A stretch of 21,706 nt of DNA from JADJPL01 sp964607915. GTDB taxonomy: Bacteria > Bacteroidota > Bacteroidia > Chitinophagales > Saprospiraceae. How positions within the stretch are numbered: position 1 is the stretch's first letter; every line of letters starts with the position of its first letter. The notes beneath the pieces were generated by a model, which was given only the letters and a program-made list of their open reading frames with translations, searched no databases and had not been told where the DNA came from. The translations under genes and the position numbers were made by a program. This document shows, in pieces, positions 8,973-17,182 of the stretch. Where the stretch lies: the NCBI GenBank assembly GCA_964607915.1, contig CAZSMU010000058.1, positions 1 through 21,706 of the forward strand, read 5' to 3'.

Positions 8973-9019
8973 CTATGCAAAAGAGGCGGTATGAGTTTCA
9001 TATCGCCTCTTTTGCATAG
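8973..9019 (+). terminator. 22-bp hairpin after secDF
   Basis: The arms 8973-8994 and 8998-9019 pair over 22 bp with one G-T wobble (8989 with 9003) and a three-base loop GTT. It begins 19 bp after the secDF stop. No T-run follows; the 3' side reads GGGGGC. Position and symmetry fit a transcription terminator or 3'-end stabiliser. Confidence 0.75.
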
Positions 9020-9026
9020 GGGGCAT

Positions 9027-9049
9027 GGGCAAAAAACGATTCTTTTCCC
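9027..9049. repeat. Degenerate GGG-AAAA/TTTT-CCC dyad upstream of the OmpA gene
   Basis: GGG-c-AAAA ... TTTT-CCC forms a weak 7-bp dyad with an 8-base loop. It resembles the hairpins at 2620-2654 and 21673-21698, and its C-rich 3' flank (CTCGCGCCCCCT) resembles the flank of the first one. It may be a decayed copy; chance similarity is possible. Confidence 0.25.
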
Positions 9050-9123
9050 TGCTCGCGCCCCCTCACCCCCCCTGCGTTAAACCATGGCGGCGCTGCGGCG
9101 TTTTTCATAAAAATAGCTTTCCT

Positions 9124-11118
9124 ATGCGGTTCTTGCTTTTCGTCCTGTTGCTCGGCTTTTCCTTCGTTGCCTTCTCCCAGAAGCCCAGGGATGCGGCGAG
9201 CGCTTTTTCGAGCAAACAATACCACGCGGCTATCCCGCTGCTCAGCAAAGACTATGGGAAAGCCAAAACGCGTGCCGAAAAAGGCAAAATAGCCTTCCAA
9301 TTAGGAGAATGTGCCCGCATCCTCGGACGCGATGAACAAGCCCTGGACTGGTACCAGAAAGCCTATGACAACCAGTATGGCGTCGATGCCCTCCGCGAAG
9401 TGTCCTTTGCCCTGAAACGCCTGGAACGCTATGCGGAGGCCAAAGAATCTTTCAAAAACCTCGGCATCGAAATCGGCAGCCCGTACGAATACCGCCGGGA
9501 AATCAATGCCTGCGATATCGCTATGGGTTGGAAAAAAATCCCGCAACCCGAATATCAGGTGACCCTTTTGGAAGAAAGCACTTCGGCAGCGGATTACGCG
9601 CCCGCCTTTTACAAAGAGCGGGAGCTCTTTTTCTCCTCTGACCGCAACAACAGCAGCGGAGAGGCCATCTACAACTGGACCGGCAACCGCTACTCCGATT
9701 TTTTCGTCTTCAACCCAGACAATACCACGGTACGCAACTATGGTGCCCCTTTCAATACCGCTGACAACGAAGGCACTATTTCTTTTACCGCCGATTTCCG
9801 GGAGGCCTACTTCACCCGTTGTACCGGTGCGCGGAGGGAGGATGCCTTCTGCCGTATCCTGGTCAGCGAGTTCGACGGCAACGCCTGGAAAGCGCCCCGG
9901 CAGCTTGAATTTCAGGAACGGGGCATAAACTACGGCCACCCCAGTATTTCGGCCGATGGGAAAACCCTCTATTTCTCCTGCCAACACCCGGATGGCTGGG
10001 GCGGTTACGACCTGTACACGGTACAAAAAGCAGCAGACGGCGGCTGGTCTGAACCCAAAATCCTGAGCCGTACTGTAAATACGATCGGGAATGAACAGTT
10101 TCCGTTCATCTACGGCGATACGCTGTATTTTTCTTCCGACTTCCACCCGGGGATGGGGGGGCTCGATATTTTCCGCACCTATCGGATGCCCAACGGCGAA
10201 TGGGCTCCTGTTTTCAACCTCAAGCCTCCTCTGAACTCGGGATCAGATGATTTTGCCATAGCCATTTCCCCAGAAAAATCCGATAAAGCGGGGGTTGTAG
10301 AGTCCGGCTTCTTCAGCTCTAACCGCCCCGGCGCGGGTAACGACGACCTGTATCGTTTCGACCGCTACCCACCCCCACCGGCCCCGCCCGTACCGGCCCT
10401 GGCCCGAAGAGACTCCAGCGAGACCAAGCGAAAAGGCTCGCTGCGCCTCGATGTCTTTGTGCTGGAAAAAATCTATTCCAACCCCGCCGATCCCAACAGC
10501 AAAGTGTTGGGCCGTAAGCCCCTCGCCGCTGCCCAGCTCGAGGTCCGTACCGCGAACGGCAAAAAAACCATCCCGCTTGGCGACGACGGGCTCTATACCC
10601 TGCTCCTCGACCCCAACACGGAGTACCAGTTCTTAGCCACTAAATCGGGGTATCTGACCAACGCCGGGAAATTTAGCAGCAAAGGCCTTTCTCCCTCGCC
10701 TGAAGGGGAAGAGCAGGTCTTTGAGGTGGAAATTGTACTGGATCAAATCTTCCTCAATCGGGAAATTACCCTGGAAAATATTTACTACGACTTCGACAAA
10801 TGGGACATCCGGGCGGATGCCCGCCCCACCCTCGACGCCCTGGCCGAGAACCTGCGCCTCAACCCGGGCATACAGATTCAACTGGCGTCGCATACAGACT
10901 GCCGGGGCAACGACAGCTACAACGGCACCTTGTCGCAGCGCAGGGCAGAATCCGCGGTCAATTATCTCATAGAAGCCGGCATAGAAGCCGGGCGATTGTC
11001 GGCAAAGGGCTTCGGCGAGACGCAGCCCGCTGTCAGTTGCCTGTGCGCACGTTGTACGGAGGAGGAACACCAGGCCAACCGACGTACCACCTTCGCCATC
11101 ACCGCGCAAAACCCTTAA
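9124..11118 (+). CDS. OmpA-family envelope protein, PorE-like (TPR, PD40 propeller, CRD, OmpA_C)
   Basis: Exported 664-residue protein. The signal peptide MRFLLFVLLLGFSFVAFSQ fixes the start; an in-frame Met at 9025 would put 33 polar residues in front of it. A TPR region follows (about 25-130). A PD40/WD40-like propeller spans about 155-412, with repeats such as LFFSSDRNN, LYFSCQHPDGWGGYDLY, LYFSSDFHPGMGGLDIF and GFFSSNRPGAGNDDLY. A Pro-rich linker (415-425), a carboxypeptidase-regulatory-like beta domain (438-520) and an OmpA_C peptidoglycan-binding domain (548-660, with SHTD Asp592 and LSQRR Arg607) complete it. This order matches the T9SS-associated PorE (PG1058) of Porphyromonas. PorE is a lipoprotein, whereas no lipobox Cys is seen here, so it should be a soluble periplasmic or outer-membrane-associated protein. 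Three Cys (639, 641, 644) form CxCxxC near the end. It is convergent with a T9SS cargo gene. Function as a T9SS anchor is inference. Confidence 0.85.
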   Translation: MRFLLFVLLLGFSFVAFSQKPRDAASAFSSKQYHAAIPLLSKDYGKAKTRAEKGKIAFQLGECARILGRDEQALDWYQKAYDNQYGVDALREVSFALKRLERYAEAKESFKNLGIEIGSPYEYRREINACDIAMGWKKIPQPEYQVTLLEESTSAADYAPAFYKERELFFSSDRNNSSGEAIYNWTGNRYSDFFVFNPDNTTVRNYGAPFNTADNEGTISFTADFREAYFTRCTGARREDAFCRILVSEFDGNAWKAPRQLEFQERGINYGHPSISADGKTLYFSCQHPDGWGGYDLYTVQKAADGGWSEPKILSRTVNTIGNEQFPFIYGDTLYFSSDFHPGMGGLDIFRTYRMPNGEWAPVFNLKPPLNSGSDDFAIAISPEKSDKAGVVESGFFSSNRPGAGNDDLYRFDRYPPPPAPPVPALARRDSSETKRKGSLRLDVFVLEKIYSNPADPNSKVLGRKPLAAAQLEVRTANGKKTIPLGDDGLYTLLLDPNTEYQFLATKSGYLTNAGKFSSKGLSPSPEGEEQVFEVEIVLDQIFLNREITLENIYYDFDKWDIRADARPTLDALAENLRLNPGIQIQLASHTDCRGNDSYNGTLSQRRAESAVNYLIEAGIEAGRLSAKGFGETQPAVSCLCARCTEEEHQANRRTTFAITAQNP

Positions 11119-14100
11119 CCGCCTGGCTTCAGCACCACCCTGCCGACCCATATCGGCGAGCCCTGGTATTTGACCCCCAACAGGTACATCCCCCCGGGCA
11201 GCCCGGAACAGTCAATGCGTTCCTGCAAGCGGTTCTGCCGGGGTACCGCCCGGCCTGAGTGCCACACCCGGCCGTACAGGTCGCTGAAGGTCCACTCTAC
11301 TGCAGGCAGGGCTTTTTCAAATGCCATCTCCAACCAAAAAGCACCCGTCGAAGGATTGGGATAGAGCCGCACCGATGAGGGCCGTATCCCCTCCGAGAGG
11401 GCCGATGGCAGTAGTTTGGCCGTATCCCGCACGGTACAATCCCTTTGGTCCGTCACGGTCAGTCCGTACATACCCGGCAGCACCCCCTTGAGCAGGGAGA
11501 TGGAGTCCCCCGTACTCCAGGCATAGCGGAAGGGAGGGGTCCCTCCGGCCACCTGGGCCTGAATTTGCCCATCGGCAGCGCTCGTGGGCGGGCGTACGTC
11601 AAAAGTCAGTACGAGCGCCGGAACCAGCGGTACCTCATAGCGCAAATCCCGGATACAAGCAAAACTATCGCGCAGGGCTACGCGGATGCCTCCCGGAGCA
11701 AGCCCTTTGAAATGCGGCAACTGGCTGGACAACAGCTTCCCCGTCGTATCTGTCCATACAAACGCATAGGGCGGGACACCCCCCGTAACCTGCAGGGCAA
11801 CCTCGCCGTCACTGCGCCCCGAACAGCTCACCGGAACGATGGTAGCTCGTGCCTGCAGAGGCGCCGTTGCTTCCTTTACCTCAAACGCAGGAAGCAATGT
11901 GCGGCAACTATCGGCATCCAACACCAAAGGCTCATACGAACCAGCCTTCAGCCCGGTCGCCGACAAACCTCCAGGCTGTCCGTTCCACCATACCTTGAAA
12001 GGAGGTCGGCCCCCGGCCAACTCAAGCGATATGGAACCGCTCGCATCGCCCTTGCAAGCTGCCGGGACAACGACGGAGCGGTTCAGCAGTACCGGGTTGC
12101 CTGTTCCGACCGCCAGGCGAAGAGTATCCGTACACAAGCGGCTGTCCGTCAGGATGAGGCGATACGCACCGCTGCGCACCCCTACGAGGTCTTCACTGAT
12201 GGATACTTCCACGCCTTTTTCATCAAACCAGTTGAAGGCATAGGGCGCCGTTCCCCCACGGGCGCTGACAAACAATCCCCCCCGCTCCAGGCCGGTACAG
12301 GCAGCTTGCAAAATACTGTCCTGTATAGCTTCCAGCAGGGCGGGCTCGCGCACCGATCGCAGCCCGGACTGCACCTGACAGCCCAGTGCATCCGTGACCA
12401 CCACCGAAAAATCCGCTCCCGTCCCCAGGTTGGAGACAGCCGCCTCCGGCTTCAGGGAACGCACCACCTGGGCGGTGCCGCCAAAGACATAGCTAAAAGG
12501 CGCGGTCCCCCCGCTGATGCGGACGCGCAACTGGCCATCCCTGGCCCCGTAACAACTGATATCCTCCGCTTCAAACACATCGAGCTTCAGCGGCTGCCCC
12601 AGATTCTTCACTTTGATAGAAGAGAGGAGCTTCGCACAGCCGTTGGCGTCGCGCACCAGCAGGGCATAATCTCCCGGCTTGGGGTTGTACAGTGCCGAAT
12701 CCGTACTGCTATTGCTCCAACGATATCGGTACGGGGGCGCGCCCCCGGAGACGGCGGCGCTCACCTGAATAGCCGTATCCCCCTTGCAAATATCCCCTGT
12801 GCGCACGGCTACCTGGGCTTCTATACCCGACGGCTCCTGCACTTGAAAGCTGGCTTGCAGCGCACAGCCCTTTGCATCTTCCACGAATACCTCATACATA
12901 CCTGCTTTCAGGCGGTATGCACTTGCTCCGGTGGCACTGGTGCCCTCCCACAGATAGCGATAAGGGGCCTGGCCCCCACTGATTTCCAATTCTATGAACC
13001 CGGTGCTGTCGCCCTTGCAGATGTTGTTGCCCCGCCCCAGAATCTTGTACGTCAGGGGGGGTAGGCTCTTGAGCTCCAGCGAATCCAGGTGCTGGGTGCA
13101 ACCCAGTGCGTCCGTCACCCGCAGAGGATAGCGCCCCTCCGGCAAGCCGGATCGGTCGCGGGATGTACTCCCGTCCGACCAGAAATACCGCAAGGGAGGG
13201 AACTCCACGGAGCGGGACTGTACAAAAACAAAACCGTCTTTCCCTCCTGCACAAGTAGGTGCTATCGGATTGGCGATGACCTGAAAGGTTTGTCGGGTAG
13301 CTTTCAACTCGAATACCGTATCGTAGCGGCATCCCAGCGCATCGCGCACCTCAACGGGATACCCCCCTTCCGGAAGGGAAGCAAGCGATACTGTGGTATC
13401 TCCCCGCGCCCATTGCACCTGAAAAGGTGCCCGTCCTGCCGGCGCGAGGCGAATAGCCCCGTCGTTCCGGCCCCGGCACAGGGGATTGGTGACTTGTGGG
13501 TTCCAGGAAAGCGCAACGGGCGGGCGTACGTCTATGAACAGGGTGTCGGTACGGCAATTATTGGCATCTGTCGCCACCGCCCGGTAACTACCTGCGGTGA
13601 CCCGGCGCAGCGTATCCGTCGCTGCACCCGTACTCCAGATCGTTCGGTAGGGGGCTTGTCCGCCGCTGTGCTGCAGGGTCAGCACCCCGGAGCTATCTCC
13701 CCTGCACGCGGGCAAGGCAACCTGCACCGGGACGGCAATCAGGGGTGCCGGGTCTGCCAACACCAACTGCCGATCTGCCTGGCAGCCCAGGTAATCGGTC
13801 AGGGTGACGCGGTAGGTTCCCGCTGCGAGGCCCGACTGCACGGGGGCGCTGCCCCCCTGTTGCCAGAGGTATGCATACGGAGCTGTGCCGCCTTTGCCCG
13901 CCACGCGGATAAGCCCGTCCCGTCCGCCCGCACAGCTTGCTTTTTGCAGCTCTTCAACCTGAATCTCAAGAGGGGGCGGGTCTTCGACGCGAAGGGTATC
14001 CACGATAGAACATCCATATACATCGGTCGTAGTAAGGATATAGGTACCCGCTGCAATCCCCTCAAGGTCGCGCGTCAGGCGGCCTGTATTCCAGCGGTAG

Positions 14101-17099
14101 CGGTACGAACCCCCTCCTCCGAACGGAGAGACTACAATAGCACCATCCCTGCTGCCGGCACAAGACGGTCGCCTCACCGAAGCTACTATCTTCAGGGGCG
14201 CAGGATCAGCGACGACCAGATCTTTGAGCACTGTCGCGCAACCTGCCCGCGTGAGCGTAAGCGAGTAGGTACCTGCTGCCAGTTCCCCGATACAAGAGCC
14301 TGTTTTTCCATTGCTCCATAAAAAATCAGGGGTCTCCCCCCCGCTGGTTTTTACGCAGATACTTCCCGTCGCGCTGCCCGCACAGGTCGCGTCCTGCACC
14401 GTTATGCCGGCGATGGCCGTGCCGGGGCCGTTCACATAGGCCGCCGGCATCACAAAAGCACATTTCTCGTTCGAGCTATCCGTTATGGTGACCCGATAGC
14501 TTCCCTGTGCCAGCCCGGTGATGGTAAAGGTAGCAGTACCCACGTTCAGGGCCGTACCCGAGGAGCCGTTGCTGCCCGACCAGGAATAATTGAAGGGCGG
14601 CACCCCATCTAAGGGGCGTAGTTCGATACGGCCATCCCCGGCATTGCAGGTGCTCACATCGAACACCTGACGGCGCAGAGAATCCATGCTGCTTATGGTC
14701 ACGGCTACCAAGGTATCGCTGCCCGTACAACCATAGGCATCGGTCAGCGTCAGGGAGAGCATCTGCCGCTGTCCCGGCTCGGCACCGCCGACTACGCGAG
14801 CGACCGGCGTTTCGGCCCCATTGCCCCAGAGGTAGCGGTACGGCCCGCTGCCGGGGGGGAGCTGTGCCGCCACCGCGCGGGAAGATCCCGTACACAGGGC
14901 AAACGAATCCGAAGGAAGAAAAACAATAGGCGGAAAAACCCTCTTTTCCAGGATAAAGGTATCGGTAAAGGTACAGCCGGCCGGGCTCTCCAGGCGGTAC
15001 GCCAGCGTCAGGCTCCGCTCGGGGCGGAGCACCAGGTGAGTCAGTTGGTTCGCCGTAGAGGCCGGCAGCTCGCTGTGAAAGGTCAATTTAGCCTGCGTAT
15101 TGCGCCCGTCCCGCACCCCCAGGCGGGCGAGGTTCACCGAATCGCCGGCACAAAAGGCGGGCGCACGATCCAAAACCCCAAGGGGACGGGGGTTCACGAC
15201 CACTTGTACCTCCGTTAAGGGAGCGGAAAAACAACGGAAGCCGGCATCCACCGCCTGGGCATAAAAGCGGTACACGAGCGGCTCGCTCCCGCTATGCTCC
15301 GGGATGAGGGGCGAGAAGCCTTCCGGTGCCAGGGTACCGGAAAGGGTATCCGTTGGCCCATACCAGAGCACGTATTCCCCTTGTACGGGAGAGGCCCTCA
15401 GCAGCGGGCGTTCGCCGGCACAAATCGTATCGGAGAACACCTGTGGTGCCGGCAGGAGGCGATCGTCGGCCATCCCGTTGCAGTTGTTGTCTTTGCCGTC
15501 GCAAGGGATTTCGGGCGCTCCCGGCCAGACGCCTGCATCGCGGTCGTCGCAATCCCCGGGGCGGACCACAAACCCCGGCGGAGGGCTCGCCAGGCAGGAG
15601 GAGGCTACCTCGTCCGGGTTGCCATAGCCGTCGCCGTCCCGGTCGGCGTAGTACGTCTGCGCGGAAGACCCCAGATAAGTAGAGCCATGCACGACGATGG
15701 CGTCGAGGGCCATATCGCCCAGGCTGCCCGTGCCCAGGGGCGTACCTACAAACCGAAAACGAAGCAGGGAGCCATCGGCATAGCGCTGCAGCGACACATA
15801 AGCCTTGCGCCACGCGGGCCCCTGGTCGCCCTGCAACTGCCACAGGGCATCCCAGCGTACCCCGTCGGCCGAGGCTTCCAGGCGCAGGCTCCCGATGTGG
15901 GGGCCGTAGAGATGGTAAAAAAAGGAGAGGTGGCAGTCGGCCTCTCCGCGTTTTTGCAGTTCGAAGCAACCAGACATCAGTACCGCACTCCCTTTGCAGG
16001 CCGGGCCGCTCGTTTCTACATATACATATTTCCCGCCGGGATCCACGGCGTCGGCGGGCCCTGTCCCTTCGGTGGGCGTTTTGCCGGAGTACAAGGTCCA
16101 GTTGAGGCCGCTCGAGTCGGCATTGGTCCAGACGCCCGACCAGTTGCAAGGGGCCCCGCAGGAAGGCGCACAGGGAGTGCCGCCCGAGAACTGTTCTTCC
16201 GTGTGCGGGCCGGGCGGCAGGCACAGCGTCCGGACTGGCAGAGGGCAGGAATTGGCGGAGAAGACGCCGGGGCCGCATTGTCTTCGGATATAGATATCAT
16301 ACTCGGTCTGCGCCTGGAGATTGCCCAGGAGGTAAGGGGGACAACCTGCTCTGCGCAGGGTACCTGCTGCGCCCGGCATGGCCCCGGTTCCTGGCTGGAA
16401 CCCGCGGGGGCCATATTCGAGCAGGATGGTGGAATCCGTGCAGACGCCCGACCCGGTATCCCAGGCGAGCAAGAGCGCTGTCGAATCCTGTCCCAGCAGC
16501 CGTACATTGCCCGCGGGCAGGCAAGAGATGGGCTCGAACACCAGCTCTACGAACTCCAGACGCCCGGTGTCCTGCTCTGTATCGTCGCAAATCAACAGTT
16601 TCCAGTCGCCAATGGGGTTTGAGCCATCCGAGTTCAGTCCCAGCAGGCTCTCCTGGGGCTGGTACGGCCGGTCGGTGAACGGGGCGCCCGAATTTTCCGG
16701 TAGCGGCGTGCAGGCGACGGCAGAAAACACCGCATACTGCCCGCAGTTGCCGGATACAATGCCGAGGTTATCCTCACCTCCTCCTTTGTCTGCGGCGAGC
16801 AGCACCGACTTCCCGGAGGGGGACTCCAGCCTGATTTCCAGGTCGGACAGCCAGGTATGCGTCACGATGAGGCGCACTTCCCGGAGATAGACGTCCACGC
16901 CCAACTTCCTTCCCGGGGCTCCAGCGACGCGGATCAGGAAGCGGGTGGGCTGATAGAAGCCCCCCTCTTCCGGGCAGGAGTAATCCCGTATGCTGCCCAG
17001 GTTTCCGCACAAGGAGGGGTTAGGCAATAGTATGGCCTGGGAAAAAAGCCGCTCCCCAGTCACGAGGAGCAGGGGAAACAACCAGTAGGCAAATTTCAT
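11115..17099 (-). CDS. Giant mosaic surface adhesin with SprB-type repeats and T9SS type A sorting domain
   Basis: Secreted protein of 1994 residues. Domains in order: signal peptide (1 to about 21); proprotein-convertase P-domain (about 55-190); fibronectin type III-like (193-293); MAM-like jelly roll (about 305-478); MopE/thrombospondin-3-type calcium motif (482-547, with DRDGDGYGN, DCDDRD and CDGKDNNCNG); Ig-like/PKD-like domains (about 550-812); 14 SprB-type repeats (about 816-1890); and a C-terminal T9SS type A sorting domain (about 1905-1994) opening with LYPNPSTG at 1912-1919. No protease domain precedes the P-domain. SprB is the Flavobacterium gliding adhesin; here the repeats suggest a cell-surface filament for adhesion, but motility cannot be claimed. 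The start is right before the signal peptide. The gene follows leuS by 83 bp with no clear promoter or terminator between them. Its stop overlaps that of the convergent OmpA gene. Confidence 0.92.
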   Translation of the reverse strand: MKFAYWLFPLLLVTGERLFSQAILLPNPSLCGNLGSIRDYSCPEEGGFYQPTRFLIRVAGAPGRKLGVDVYLREVRLIVTHTWLSDLEIRLESPSGKSVLLAADKGGGEDNLGIVSGNCGQYAVFSAVACTPLPENSGAPFTDRPYQPQESLLGLNSDGSNPIGDWKLLICDDTEQDTGRLEFVELVFEPISCLPAGNVRLLGQDSTALLLAWDTGSGVCTDSTILLEYGPRGFQPGTGAMPGAAGTLRRAGCPPYLLGNLQAQTEYDIYIRRQCGPGVFSANSCPLPVRTLCLPPGPHTEEQFSGGTPCAPSCGAPCNWSGVWTNADSSGLNWTLYSGKTPTEGTGPADAVDPGGKYVYVETSGPACKGSAVLMSGCFELQKRGEADCHLSFFYHLYGPHIGSLRLEASADGVRWDALWQLQGDQGPAWRKAYVSLQRYADGSLLRFRFVGTPLGTGSLGDMALDAIVVHGSTYLGSSAQTYYADRDGDGYGNPDEVASSCLASPPPGFVVRPGDCDDRDAGVWPGAPEIPCDGKDNNCNGMADDRLLPAPQVFSDTICAGERPLLRASPVQGEYVLWYGPTDTLSGTLAPEGFSPLIPEHSGSEPLVYRFYAQAVDAGFRCFSAPLTEVQVVVNPRPLGVLDRAPAFCAGDSVNLARLGVRDGRNTQAKLTFHSELPASTANQLTHLVLRPERSLTLAYRLESPAGCTFTDTFILEKRVFPPIVFLPSDSFALCTGSSRAVAAQLPPGSGPYRYLWGNGAETPVARVVGGAEPGQRQMLSLTLTDAYGCTGSDTLVAVTISSMDSLRRQVFDVSTCNAGDGRIELRPLDGVPPFNYSWSGSNGSSGTALNVGTATFTITGLAQGSYRVTITDSSNEKCAFVMPAAYVNGPGTAIAGITVQDATCAGSATGSICVKTSGGETPDFLWSNGKTGSCIGELAAGTYSLTLTRAGCATVLKDLVVADPAPLKIVASVRRPSCAGSRDGAIVVSPFGGGGSYRYRWNTGRLTRDLEGIAAGTYILTTTDVYGCSIVDTLRVEDPPPLEIQVEELQKASCAGGRDGLIRVAGKGGTAPYAYLWQQGGSAPVQSGLAAGTYRVTLTDYLGCQADRQLVLADPAPLIAVPVQVALPACRGDSSGVLTLQHSGGQAPYRTIWSTGAATDTLRRVTAGSYRAVATDANNCRTDTLFIDVRPPVALSWNPQVTNPLCRGRNDGAIRLAPAGRAPFQVQWARGDTTVSLASLPEGGYPVEVRDALGCRYDTVFELKATRQTFQVIANPIAPTCAGGKDGFVFVQSRSVEFPPLRYFWSDGSTSRDRSGLPEGRYPLRVTDALGCTQHLDSLELKSLPPLTYKILGRGNNICKGDSTGFIELEISGGQAPYRYLWEGTSATGASAYRLKAGMYEVFVEDAKGCALQASFQVQEPSGIEAQVAVRTGDICKGDTAIQVSAAVSGGAPPYRYRWSNSSTDSALYNPKPGDYALLVRDANGCAKLLSSIKVKNLGQPLKLDVFEAEDISCYGARDGQLRVRISGGTAPFSYVFGGTAQVVRSLKPEAAVSNLGTGADFSVVVTDALGCQVQSGLRSVREPALLEAIQDSILQAACTGLERGGLFVSARGGTAPYAFNWFDEKGVEVSISEDLVGVRSGAYRLILTDSRLCTDTLRLAVGTGNPVLLNRSVVVPAACKGDASGSISLELAGGRPPFKVWWNGQPGGLSATGLKAGSYEPLVLDADSCRTLLPAFEVKEATAPLQARATIVPVSCSGRSDGEVALQVTGGVPPYAFVWTDTTGKLLSSQLPHFKGLAPGGIRVALRDSFACIRDLRYEVPLVPALVLTFDVRPPTSAADGQIQAQVAGGTPPFRYAWSTGDSISLLKGVLPGMYGLTVTDQRDCTVRDTAKLLPSALSEGIRPSSVRLYPNPSTGAFWLEMAFEKALPAVEWTFSDLYGRVWHSGRAVPRQNRLQERIDCSGLPGGMYLLGVKYQGSPIWVGRVVLKPGG
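11436..14660 (-). repeat. Array of 14 SprB-type repeats within the adhesin gene
   Basis: The repeats run from first Cys818 to last Cys1888 with a mean period near 77 residues. The pattern is C-x-G...DG-x-I...GG-x-PPY-x-W-x-G...L-x-AG-x-Y...TDxxGC. Each unit has one Cys near its start and one at its end, suggesting an intradomain disulfide. The last unit (about 1835-1888) replaces the first Cys with TSAADG. Units are diverged at both protein and DNA level, so this is an old array, not a recent tandem amplification. Confidence 0.88.
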
Positions 17100-17182
17100 A
17101 TTCTGGTTTTCGGTTTTGACAGAACAATAGCTGCTGCGACAAGTCCAGGACTACGCGAAAATCCAGAGGTTATCCGATGGCG

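Noticed and set aside
9114..9121. TAGCTTTC as a -7 element for the OmpA gene
   Set aside because: It ends 2 bp before the ATG, leaving no room for a transcript start, and it mismatches the consensus.
9025..9123. Longer start for the OmpA-family gene
   Set aside because: It would bury the signal peptide behind 33 polar residues and translate the degenerate dyad at 9027-9049.
11445..14321. Long plus-strand open frames opposite the SprB repeats (also 15294-16622)
   Set aside because: They are open because of codon bias in the adhesin on the other strand; they are rich in Arg, Gln and Pro and show no domain or start context.
11436..14660. CRISPR-like or recent tandem repeat array
   Set aside because: The periodicity is at protein level (about 77 residues) within one reading frame, with diverged DNA and no constant repeat-spacer pattern.
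17100..17182. Promoter or terminator between leuS and the adhesin gene
   Set aside because: Only a TATTGTTC near-match and a short AGTCC/GGACT dyad with a one-base loop were seen; neither is convincing.
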